Part shown: positions 21,153 to 33,100 of the stretch, in pieces
How positions within the stretch are numbered: the first letter of the stretch is position 1
Layout: the number at the start of each line of letters is the position of its first letter
Assembly (NCBI RefSeq): GCF_029931775.1
Contig: NC_079325.1
Coordinates: 38,542,673-38,606,672, forward strand
From: Euleptes europaea
Lineage: Eukaryota; Chordata; Lepidosauria; Squamata; Sphaerodactylidae
Direction: 5' to 3'
DNA length: 64,000 bases
Notes under the pieces: generated by a model
Told to the model about the DNA's origin: nothing
Databases searched by the model: none
What the model saw: the letters and a program-made list of their open reading frames with translations, nothing else
Position numbers and translations under genes: made by a program

Positions 21153-24100
21153 GTGAGTGAGAGGCGGGCCTGGGCGGCAGCGAGAGGGCCTCTCGGGGCG
21201 GACTCCCGGACGCGCGCGGGGCGCCTCGCTTGTACCGCCCAGGCGCTTTGGGGACGAGTCGTCGAGTTGGAAGGGGCCGCCAGGGTCATCTAGTCCAGCC
21301 CCCTGCACAGTGCAGGCATTTCACAACTGCCTCCCCTCCCCGCACCCCCAGTGACCCCTACTCCGTGCCCAGGAGATGGCCAAGGTGCCCCCCCTCTCAT
21401 GAACTAAGGAGCAGAAGACGAGGGTGCAGAAACCGCCTCCCGCTCTTCTGAGCTGGAATGTTGATTTGGAATAGAAGAGAGAAGAAAGTGGCCTGCATAA
21501 CTGACCCATCCATATGTGTGTGGAGGGCTTCTGCTCGGCCTTGATGCCTCTGAACATATACAGAATGTACTTCCATAGAATCATAGAGTTGGAAGGGACC
21601 ACCAGGGTCATCAAGTCCAACCCCCTGCACAATGCAGGAAATTCACAACTACCCCCCCCCCCCGCCAAGATGCCCTCCCTATTTCCTAGACTAAAGCACA
21701 CATCATGGGGCCCTTTCACACAGCCCAAATAATGCACTTTCAATGCACTTTGAAGGTGGATTTTACTGTGTGAACTGGCAAAATCCACTTTCAAATGATC
21801 GTTAAGGTGCATTGAAAGTGCCTTGTTTGGGCTGTGTGAAAGTGCCATGGTTTCTTCTAATAGTGTGTTTTTTAAGGCTGACCTTTCTGTGTGTGGGTGC
21901 ATACACGTGCACATAACACCCTTACTTTGCTTCACACAACTGCACCTAGGAGCTCAGCGCTGTGTAGCAACGGTTTTTTCCAGTGCTTTGGACATTCTAA
22001 TAAGAGGGTTGTTGAGTACGTGCTGAATGCATACACCCAAACTACTATACTGAACTTTTTAGCACTTTGCCTTAAGAACACATCTTCTCCCCCACAAAAG
22101 TTCAGTTTGTGGATGTGATTTGCCTGTGATGGTAGATCTGGATTTGGTGCTAAAGTGGGATGCACATGTGCAACTAAACTATTCAGCTCTAGTCAAGACG
22201 GTCAGGATTGCAGCCGAACTGGAACAGAATTTGCTCCTTCTAAGTAATGTGCATTGGATTGAGTTACATGAAAATTGGGTTTATGAGCACAAAAAGCTTG
22301 AGCTGAAGGTTAGAAAGCCCTTTGAGAGGTTTTCTCAAACTGTTCCCATCCCTACAAGCTGATGTGGGGCTAGTTGGCAGGTACTAAACCATGTCTGGGT
22401 TGCTGGGAGTGGGTGTGATGGAATGCCCCCCCCATACTTAAAAGATTGCTGTATATAGATGAAGGGGGAAAAAAACAAGGTGTGGAGTAATGGTTCTAGT
22501 GAGCAAATAGTTAAATTGCAGTCACTATGACAAGCTTTTGGTTTCAAACGTATACTTCAAAGGCAGATTTCAGGTATGAAGTCTGAACACCTAAGATGTG
22601 GTTTCTAGAATGCTAGTGGATTCAGATTGTTTATAACTTTTTCAAAGTGTACCTTTTAAAGCCAGAGGTTATGGGATCTTTTAAACACCATCATTGGATT
22701 TTCTGTTTATTCCTTTATAAAAGGAACAAAGCATACATGACGCTAGGGATCCATGCTCAGATCTCCAGGTGAGACAGGTTTTTTAGTTGCAGCCCCCAAC
22801 CACATCAATTGGAGCTGGGGGCCTAACTTTTCCTTTCCATATCATGATAGGCTGCTTTAAGCCCAAGGAATTAGAAGAATAGGGAACCTGTATTGGTCTC
22901 CCTTCCCCCCTTCCAGTTGCTTAAGCAGCCTGGCAGTAAAAATAGTGGAAATGGCTGAGAAAGGTAACCTTACCTCCTCCCCCTCCTGCACAGCAGTTAT
23001 GATTCATTCCCTACATCTGTGTCCCCCCCCCCCGTCCCCCACAATTGCTTTTTAAAGCTGAATTGGGCACCCTGGCTGGAATCCATGTGTACTTTACCCC
23101 AGAGCCTCTAGTCTCTCTCCTTGCATCATTGTGCTGTCTTGCCCTGTTTTTCAGAAAAAAGGCAGAGTGTCTGGCATGTTGAAGCATAAACTGACTGCTT
23201 ACATTAGATCTAGGCTTTTGTCGCAATGGAGGCAGAGCTTGGAGGTTCTCACTCTCTATATAGGTTATTGTAAAGGTGCTTCTCTGCTGTGTTAAACCTG
23301 ATGCAGGTATGCCATACCTGATGGTACAAGCTCACTGTTGCCTGGTTGTCACAGTTCTTTGTTTGGCTGCACTGTAGAATTCTGACCTATCTTTTCCAGC
23401 TCCCCTTGTCTGCCCTTCGCAATGGAAACTGGTTTGTCTACACACAGAAGTCAGCATCTTTTCTTCTGGCAGTGGCCTTAGAGATGCTTTGGAATGTCAA
23501 ACAAAAGCTGGCCATTGTTCCTGGGCGCTTGTTTTTGCATAGGAAAGAGCTAACCCAAGTTTGCCAACTATTAAGCAGGCCCTTTGAGAATTATTCCTGC
23601 AGTGAACAGCTTCCCTTTGTAGAGAGTGTGGGGGTTACCGCACTTTGTATTCCCAATGATGTATTAAGAGTTTGAAAATGTTATCAAAAACATCGCTTTA
23701 AAAGGGTTTTTGGATACCATGGCTTATAAATGGTTGGAAGACGTCTTCACAGCTAAAGGGGCCAAACAAAGTGCGAACAATATTTTTTATAACGTTTTCA
23801 AACTCTTAATACATTGGTGGGAATACATAGGAAGTGCGAACAGTATTTTTTATAACATTTTCAGACTCTTAATACATTGCTGGGAATACAAGTGTGGTAA
23901 CCCCCATAGTCTGTTAAACAGAGAAGCTTTTTGAAATCATTCCTCTTTGGCTGTTCAATGAAAGGCACATCTACAGGGCAAACTTAAAACCAGGTTCAAC
24001 TCTGTTGTATTGTCTAATATGCAGTGGAGGAAGAGTTGGAAACCACTTCCTGGGTCTAATAAGGAATCTTTCAGTGTCAACATTCCCTGGGGTCTTTGGG

Positions 24101-27100
24101 GAAAGTTTATGTTAGCTTGAATATGTTATAGTGATGTTGCAGTAATCATTTGAGTTTAGCTTTCTTTGGATCTGGGGGGCTGTTGAATAGCTTTCAGGGT
24201 GTTGGGGTGGTGGACTCTGATCTGGAGAACCGGGTTTGATTCCCCAGTCCTCCACATGAGCGGCGGAGGCTAATCTGGTGAATGGGATTTGTTTCCCTGC
24301 TCCTGCACACAAAGCCAGCTGGGTGACCTTGGGCAAGTTCGCGCCGCCGCTCAAAAGGCACGATCGGGTGGGGGGGAGAAGCCGCCGCGCAGAAGGCGTG
24401 ATGGGGGGGGGAAGGCGCAATCGGGTGGGGTGGGGGGAGAAGGCGGGACAGCCCGCCCATCAGCTGGCCGGCGGGAGCATGCTGGGAGAGGGCCCAGCAG
24501 GCGAATTACCGTATTGACCCGAGTATAAGCCGAGGTGAGTTTTTTAAGCCAAAAATCATGGCTAAAAAACTCGGCTTATACTCGAGTATATACGGTAGTG
24601 TCTTTGTGAAGCCAGTTGAAATGCAAGAAGTCAAAGTGACCTAGCAGAATGACTCAAGTCTTGGAGGGAGGTTTCTGACAAATTGGCTCTTGAGTAACGT
24701 AAATGAGCTGCTTTGAACTAACTTGGCAATGGGGTGCCCATGTGATTAGGTCACTCTAAGGCTGTTACCGCACTAGGTATTCACAGCGATGTATCAAGAG
24801 TTTGGAAATGTTATAAAAAATTCTGTTCGCACTTTGTTTGGCCCCTTTGGCTGTGAAGAAGTCTTCCAACCATTTTTTAGCCGTGGCATCCAAAAACCCT
24901 TTTAAAGCGATGTATTAAGAGTTTGAAAATGCTATAAAAAACATCGCTGGGAATACATAATGCGGTAACCCCCTAGGACTGGCTGGGGGAGCAAAGGCCC
25001 ATGTTGTGTTTTATTGTGGATTTGTCAGATTTCCTCAGTGTTGGTTGGGGATGCTCTGATTAAAGGCATTGTGGTCAGTTTTTGACATAGGTGAGCCAGG
25101 ATTAATATATTTTTTGCTTTATTCATTACATACACAGGTTGACTTAACTAAAAGAATAACACGAGCTTAGCTGATTCAAACCAAAGGTCCATCTAGTCCA
25201 GCATCCCTGTTTCCCATAGATGCTAACCAGATGCCTCTCTGAAGACCCACAAGCAATGACACAGGCTAAGGCCCCCTGGTTGTTGCCCTTTGATAATTGG
25301 TTATCAGGGGTTCGGCCTCTGAATATGGAGGTTCTGTGAAGCCATCATAGCTAATAGCAGTTGATGGACCTGTCCTTCATTAATTCATCATATCCCTCTT
25401 TAAAACAATCTAAGTTACTTGCTACCACTATATCCTGTGGTAGTAAGTTCCAAAAATTAACTGTGCATTGTGTGAAGAAGCACTTTGTCTTGTCTGTTCT
25501 GAACCTACTGCTCATCAGCTTCATTGGGTGCCCCCAAGTAGGAATATATTGACAGAAGAGGAAAGTTCTATTTATCCCCTTTCTCTCCACCAGGAAATTT
25601 GTATAAACATGTTTTGGTGAAACTACTACAGTGACCTACTTACCGTACCAAAAGTGGCTTTTGGAGAAAAACAGCACTGTGGATGTGAAGAGTTTGATCT
25701 CTTAAAAATAGATATTGACATGTAAAAACGTCAATTGATCATGATTTGCCCATGCAATTCTAAACAGTGGGAGTTCCTTGGCAAGTCGGTTCCATGGATG
25801 ACCCATATCCCTTTAAGTAGGCACCACTGATACAGAAACTTTGACAAGTGCTGTGGACAGTAGATGTGCTTTGGCAGGGTATAAACCGTGAGAAGACAAG
25901 AGTCACTGGAAAAGACAATCATGCTAGGAAAAGATGAGGGCAGCAGGAAAAGAGGAAGACCCAACAAGAGATAGATTGATTCAATAAAGGAAGCCACTGC
26001 CCTCAATTTGCAAGTTCTGAGCAAGGCTGTCAAAGATAGGACATTTTGGAGGACATTGATTCATAGGGTCGGCATGAGTCGGAAGCGACTTGACGGCACT
26101 TAAAACACACAAAAACAGTGATACCTTAAAACTGTGATGTCATTTTATGGAAAAATTTGGCTGTCTGAGAAATATCCCTATGCTTGCAGGCTCCTACCTG
26201 TCCCTTGGGTCACGACTATCCACACCTATGCATTGGATTACTTAACATTCTAACTTGTCATCATATAGAACAGTTCCTATCATTCTGCAGAATATGTAAA
26301 ACAGAATGAATGGAGATTGCACTCTAAGATTTTTATGGTCTTGGCTGTTGTAACATATTTATCTAACCATCTTTTCTTGCTCAGTCACTTGGGAGGAAGG
26401 AAATGGAGAAAGGGTCAAAGCCAGTGAATAGCTCCCCTAGGGAGTGGCACCCAAGAGCTGCCCATACCTAGGATGGCCACAGAAGAATCCACAATAAGCT
26501 AAGAAGAAGAAGAGTTGGTTTTTATACCTCGCTTTTCTCTACCTGTAAGGAGTCTCAAAGTGGCTTACAATCACCTTTCCTTGTGAGATAGGTGGAGATG
26601 TTATGGGAAATGCTGGGGGTCTCCAATATTTAGATGGAGAAATTAGCTTATTGGAGACTGCCCTGCAAATCTATTGGAATGAATGGTTTTATTTGCATTT
26701 AGCCATAGGCTATTACAAACATGTCAAGGATACCACAGATACATAATAAAGGAAATACAAGGTTAATAAAATTCTAGATTGATAATAAATATAATAAAAC
26801 TATGCTAAAATATACATAATAAAACTTTCAGAGAAATAATAAGTAAAAATTGTGGTGGTGTCCCAATCAGCCAATGGGACCTAGCAACCATTAAAATCAA
26901 CCCGAAGGTTCAGCTCTCTTAGCAACCGTATTGGACCTTATTTTCTTTGCTGCCACAGCATACAGGGAAGTATTGGAGACTGAATTTAGAGCTCTAATGA
27001 GAGGCTTGATTTAAAGTGAGGTCTTTCACCTGTGTATACGGGAGATGAGCAAATCGGGAGGAATACAACTGACGTGAAATAATTTAAACTAAGAGAAAAG

Positions 27101-30100
27101 CGATTCCACCTAAACATTTGGAAGAACTTTCTGACTGTGAGGGCGGTTCGACGGTGGAATGCGCTGCCTCGGGTGGGGGGGTGGAGTCCCTGTCTTTGGA
27201 GGTCTTTAAGCAGAGGTTGGATGGCCATCTGGCTGGAGCGCTTTGATTGTGGGATCCTGCATGGCAGGGGGTTGGACTGGATTGCCCTTGTGGTCTCTTC
27301 CAACCTTGTGTGATTTTGTGATATTTTTTTTGTAAACAGGGAAACAGGTATTCTTTATTTAGGGGACTAAAGGGGGGTACACACACAGAGAGAGAAATAA
27401 CACAATAATACAACACTACCACACACAGATTCCTAATAGGGATAGGGTAATTGAAAGTTATAGCTGCCTTTAGAGGCCTTGTGAGAAGTTCCAAGGAGAG
27501 AGGCCGCAGCAACGGAATCGATCAGCGACCAGCGCTTCATGATAAGGAGACTGTGCTATGGCACGGGGCAATCGTTTGGATCCAGGAAAACGAGTACAGA
27601 GGTACCACTGTGAGGGTGGCTATATTTATACTAAAATTCTGCCCTAAGGCAGGGTGACTTCACCAGAATGGGTGCACAAAGGTAAGATTGCTTCTCAAGT
27701 ATTGAAGCATTACAGGGAGAAAAGGACAGGAGCTAGACAATCCAAAGAATAATAGATGCTTGATGACTGGCAAGTATCGGGCAATGATTGGTATCAGGAG
27801 TCTGCCATGTGCAGGTGGGTGAGGCAAGGCAAAGAACTAAAAGGTGGGGTTAGCCCGTTCCCAGGCTGTCCCAGAAAGGAATGTCAGGATGTGATCTCTG
27901 GCTCTGGTCTTCTGGCGTGATCTTGATAGATCGGTCACATTGATAGTTATGCAAAGGTCACAGTGTTCTTTCTTTTGTCTGGAGAGACACCACTCTTCCA
28001 TGGCTCAGGGGGTTGCAGGTGGGGCTGGAAACATTCTCCCAGGGGTTTGCAGCTGCATCCAAGATGGAGTTCGGGCCACTTCCGTTCCTGAGTTCACCGC
28101 ACTGTGTGTTTGCTGTGTGGTTCTGTTCCAGTCCTGCGCTGCATGCCTTCTGCATAGTCCTAGTCCAGTCCTGCACTATAGTCCAGTCTATGTGTGCCAG
28201 GGATGCTGGGTATGAGGGGCTATAGCCACAGAGATGAGAGAGTTCGGAGAGAACTGTGACTAGCCCAAGGTCACCCAGCAGGCTTCATGTGGAGGAGTGG
28301 GGAATCAAACCCGGTTCTCCAATGTCAGGATCAGGTGTCTGTCCCTAGCATCCCATAAGCAAACTCATCCAGACAGGTAGATCTGAAGCAGTTAGACTTT
28401 ATTAGGAGCAAAAGACAGATTAAAGAACTGACTACCCTCAGGTAGGTAAGGCTGGTAATGTCTGAACACAGGCAAGTTGCATGCTTAAGACACTACGGAC
28501 TGAAAAGGTAAACATTGCTAGGCAACCCCGAGATAAGCGGTTCCCAGGAAGACAGACTTAACATTACTTCAGCTGCAGAAAACAGGATGAGTGAAACTGT
28601 ACACAGACGTTCACAGGCATGAGAACCAAGGACTTGACGTGTAGCCAGAACCTGGCCTAACTTAAGTCAAGAGCCTTTACTCCAGCTAAAAGGCAAAGGC
28701 CTGACATCCAGGTTAGAGTCCACCGTACTTAACCACTACACCATGTTGGCTCAGCCTAAGACTACACCAGGAAGTCAGTCTGCTGTCAGCACCATTTGCC
28801 ATGGTGATCTGGTTTGGCTCCAGTAGTGGAGAATGCTGAGAAATGGGAATCCAGCTAGACAAAAGCCTGCATGGGGAGAGGTTGCTTGAATTGCTTTGCA
28901 CTTAAACTGGTTTATGATGCATGTACAAAGCTGGTGGCAATTTTTGTGCATGCAGTGATAGTAAAGTTGCCATTTTACTCATAAAAAATGAAAGTATGCC
29001 GTAAGTTAATAGAGCTGCTAGTTAATAGGGTTCGGTTATCATATTTTAAAACAGCTTGCAAAAGCCACAGTGCAAGCTGTGTGTTAAGTGCCTCAAATCG
29101 CGTCCGACTCATGGCGACCCTATGAATCAAAGTCCTCCAAAATGTCCTATCTTTGACAGCCTTGCTCAGATCTTGCAAATTGAGGGCCGTGGCTTCCTTT
29201 GTAGAATCAATTCATCTCTTGTTGGGTCTTCCTCTTTTCCTGCTGCCTTCAGCTTTTCCTAGCATAATTGTCTTTTCTATTGACTCTTGTCTTCTCATAA
29301 TGTGCCCCAGTTTAGTCATTTTAGCTTCTAGGGTCAGCGCAAGCTACTGAAGAGGTATTTCTCTTTTCACATAGAGAGAATGCCTTTTTCAAGGCAGCAA
29401 TTACCGGATCTTTCTTGTTGAACGCAGGAAGAAGTATAGGGATTTTGCAATTGGTAGTAGTTATTCCGGATCATATTGGTTAATAACTTGCATCGGGGTT
29501 TGTCTCATTTCCCATAACCTGTTACAAAGTATGCCTTGTTGGCACGGACTACGTCTGCTGGAGAATTAGATTTGTGACTTTTCACTACACAGGGATGCAG
29601 GGAGTCCAAATCTAGACTCCCAATTTCTATATGGTAGTTGATTCTAATATCAGTTCCAGGCAACAGAATAGCCAAGGGTTTCAGTAGCTGCTATGGAGCG
29701 CTCTGGGTTGCAAGTGAGCAAGGTCAGTTGTGTTCAGCCTCAAAATTGGACAAGCGGCTGTTTTTGTTGCTGCACTAACTTTTATCAGCCGTTATCCAGA
29801 GTCTATTTGTGAGCTTTTTTGATCTTTTGCAAAAAACAAACAAAACTAGAAACTTTTTCTCTACCTTGAAGGAGTCTCAAGGCGGCTTACAATCACCTTC
29901 CCTTCCCCTCGCCACAACAGACACCCTGTAAGGTAGATGGGGCTGAGAGAGTTCGGAGAGAGCTGTGACTAGCCCAAGGTCACCCGGCTGGCTTCATGTG
30001 GAAGAGTGGGGAAACAAACCCAGTTCACCAGATTAGCCTCCACCGCTCATGCTGAAGAGTGGGGAATCAAACCTGGTTCTCCAGATCACACTCCACCTCT

Positions 30101-33100
30101 CCAAACCACCGTTCTTAACCACTGCACCACGCTTGTAAATCCAGCCGTGTGTGGACAGCTTGGCTATTATTTACAACATTGCCCACGTTCGAAAGTTGAG
30201 TTGCAGATTATTGCTGTAGCACAACAAAAGGACATTATCCAATGATGTGTGGCTTTAGGCCATGAAAGCACCAAATCTTTCAGATTGATAGCAGCTTCTC
30301 TTTTCTGGCCCTATAGTGTCGCACCTTCCTAACTTCATGAATGGCTGTCCAGCTGCTGCTGCTACACCAACTGGGGCTGGGTGGGGGAGGACCTGTGAGA
30401 GCCACAACAGTGGCTCAGGGTGCTGCTGAGGATAGGGATGCTGAGTGGGACCTGGGGATCCCGTGGAATTACAGCTCATCTCCAGGCTACAGAGATCAGT
30501 TCCCCTGGAGAAAAGGGATGCTTTGGAGGTTGGACTCTGTGGCATTGTACCCCACTGAGGTCCGTGTCCTCCCCATGCTCTACCCCCAAACCTCCAGGAG
30601 TTTCCCAATCTGGAGTTGTCAACCCTACCCCCCACCAGTGGTCAGGAGGGACCTGGATACCCTAGCTGAGAAGGAGAGGGTCTGGGAAAGCATATGGCAG
30701 CAGGGCTGGTGACAACCTGACAGCGTGTTGGTGTGGTCTTTGGCTGTCCTTGCCCCAGCCTTTCTCTGCTTCCTTGGCTCAACACAAGTGTGGGGCAGGG
30801 CCATCTGTTGGGGGGAGAGAGCCCAAGCGCCTGGTGTGTGTGTGTGTGTGGGGGGGCTGTACTGGTCTTGCCACTGCTATGGGCACTTTCAGATGCCAGC
30901 TGCTGGGTGGCACATGGACAGATTACTGGAGAGCTTGCCCCTGGAAAGGAAACAGAACCGGCAGTACAGTGGCATCCACCCATAGGATCCCAGGGTGGGT
31001 GGATTCCATGGTTGTGGCTTGGGACAGCCCAGGGGCCCTGGGAAGAGGTTGGGGCCTTGGACCTCCCCTGCCAGGCTGGATATCCTCCATGTGGTAGGTG
31101 GTCTCTGCTGTCTGGGGCGTGGCTGTGCTTCTGAGGGAGGGCTAAGCCAGCTGGAGGTAGGCAGTCCCTGGAGGGGCAGCGAAATGAGGTTATGCTACAT
31201 GGGTGTATGCCCCATTACTATGTATGTGAGTGAAAGTTGGACAATGAAGAAAACTGACTGGATGAAAGTTTATTCCTATGAAATGTGAACCCATGAAGCT
31301 GCCTTATACTGAATCAGACCCTTGGTCCGTCAGAGTCAGTATTGTCTACTCAGACTGGCAGCAGCTCTCCAGGGTCTCAGGTAGAGGTTTTTCACATCAC
31401 TAACTTGCCTAGTCCCTTTAACTGGAGATGTCGAGGATTGAACCTGGGACCTTCTGTATGCCAAGCAGATGCTCTACCACTGAGCCACAGCTTGGAGGAG
31501 AGTTTTACAGATATTGTGGACCTCAAAGAAGACAAATAAATGAATTCTAGATCAAATTCAGCCTGAATTCTTCCTAGAAGCTAAAAGGACCAAACTGAAG
31601 CTGTTGTACTTTGGTCGCAGTATGAGAAGACAAGAGTCACTGGAAAAGACAATAATGCTAGGAAAGTTGAAGGCAGCAGGAAAAGAGGAAGACCCACATG
31701 AGATGGATTGACTCAATCAAGGAAGCTGCAGCCCTCCGTCTGCAAGACCTGAGCAAGGCTGTTAATGATAGGATATTTTGGAGGGCATTGATTCACAGGA
31801 TCGCCAGAAGTTGAAAGCCACTTGACATCACTTAATGCACACACACACACACACGCACATACACACACGGGTGTATACATTGGCTGCTGTGTGGCAGCCA
31901 GCCTCAGCGGTAGCTGGGTCTTGGGGTGGCACAGGGTTGACACCCGCCCCAGGCCTGTCTGCTGCACCTGCCCAGGTATGACAGTAGTCCTGGTGGGGGG
32001 TAGGAGTGGGATTACTGAGCTAGATGGATCAGTGGTCTGAGTCAGTATATGAAAGCTTCACATGTTCTGGCCACTCAGAAACCTGGAATTAGGGGCACCG
32101 TTCAAAACATTCTGGTTGTGAACCTAGAAAGTGGAACATTGGCATAAAGACTCGAACACAGTGTACCTCAGTACAATCAATATGAAGTTGAACTTTGATA
32201 TGGTTATTTAATCCTATTGGATCCAGCAGTTCTGTGAAGGGTACTCCTTTTATCCCACACAAAGGATGTGTCAGCATTAGCAAAACAAATCTGTAGGTCC
32301 CTAGTGATTGTATTTCTGTTTAGATTAGGCAAGGTTGAGGGGATGCCACTGAAATGCCTTCATCTCCAAATTATGATTCATATCCTGAGTATAAAAAGTT
32401 GCTTCCTCTCTAGTATTGGAAACGTCTTGACATGATCGCCAAGATGAGTTACTGCCCAGAGAAGGGGGTGTGACCCTTTTCAGTCGAGTTACTGCCCAGA
32501 GAAGGGGGTGTGACCTTTTTCAGTCGCCAGTTTAGGCTGCAATAACTAGTGAAAAAAACAGATTTTTCATTAGAAGCTGGAGAGGGGCATTACCGCCCTA
32601 TTTTAAAAGGTTGTTGCAGGTGTTACTGAGAACACAAAGCACTTTGCCCAGTATTGCATAGCTTCATACATGAAGTCTTGAATCATCTTAATGCTTTTGC
32701 ATTCGCATTTAAAGAAACTGCAGATTATTGTGCACATCATGGCCTTCCTTTCAAAAGCATCTAACTAAGGAGCTTCCGAGACCAGGGTGCAAAGACGTCT
32801 GTCTCCTTTGGGTTTTACAGGAAACAAACAACCTCCAATCCTCTGCCAAGTACAGATTCGGGCACATGCCAAAACCATACGGGCTCACCTTAAGAAATGC
32901 TTGCAAGGTCAACTAGAAGGAGCTGGGTAGAGAGGACACAGTGACCTGGCAAAGAAACTTTCCTGCGCAGCTCACTTGCTCAGGAAATTGCTTTTCATAA
33001 CTTTTCTTAGAACTGACACTGCAGATGCCAAAGCAAGTTTTGAAATTCTTCTTCACATGTTCATTTTATGAAGGCAATTTATCCCCCAAGATTATGCAAT

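Larger units (their letters stand above)
20390..21300. promoter_or_regulatory. CpG island over exon 1 of the Neverland-like gene
   Basis: About 900 bp are very GC-rich and full of CpG, in sharp contrast to the surrounding AT-rich repeats. Several GC-box-like GGGCGG motifs occur. The island covers the promoter, exon 1 and the start of intron 1. Long open frames on both strands here are caused by composition. Confidence 0.85.
26500..28755 (-). repeat. tRNA-derived SINE, family A, in three pieces
   Basis: One minus-strand SINE is split into 26500-26598, 28231-28322 and 28707-28755. Joined in order these give the usual SINE layout, from the AAGAAGAAGAGTTGG tail end to the CTTAACCACTACACCATG box A end. 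Two LTR-type insertions separate the pieces. Confidence 0.8.

Noticed and set aside
20363-21289. 308-codon open frame antisense to nvd exon 1
   Set aside because: CpG-rich composition removes stop codons in all frames; no domain, and the opposite strand holds a conserved exon.
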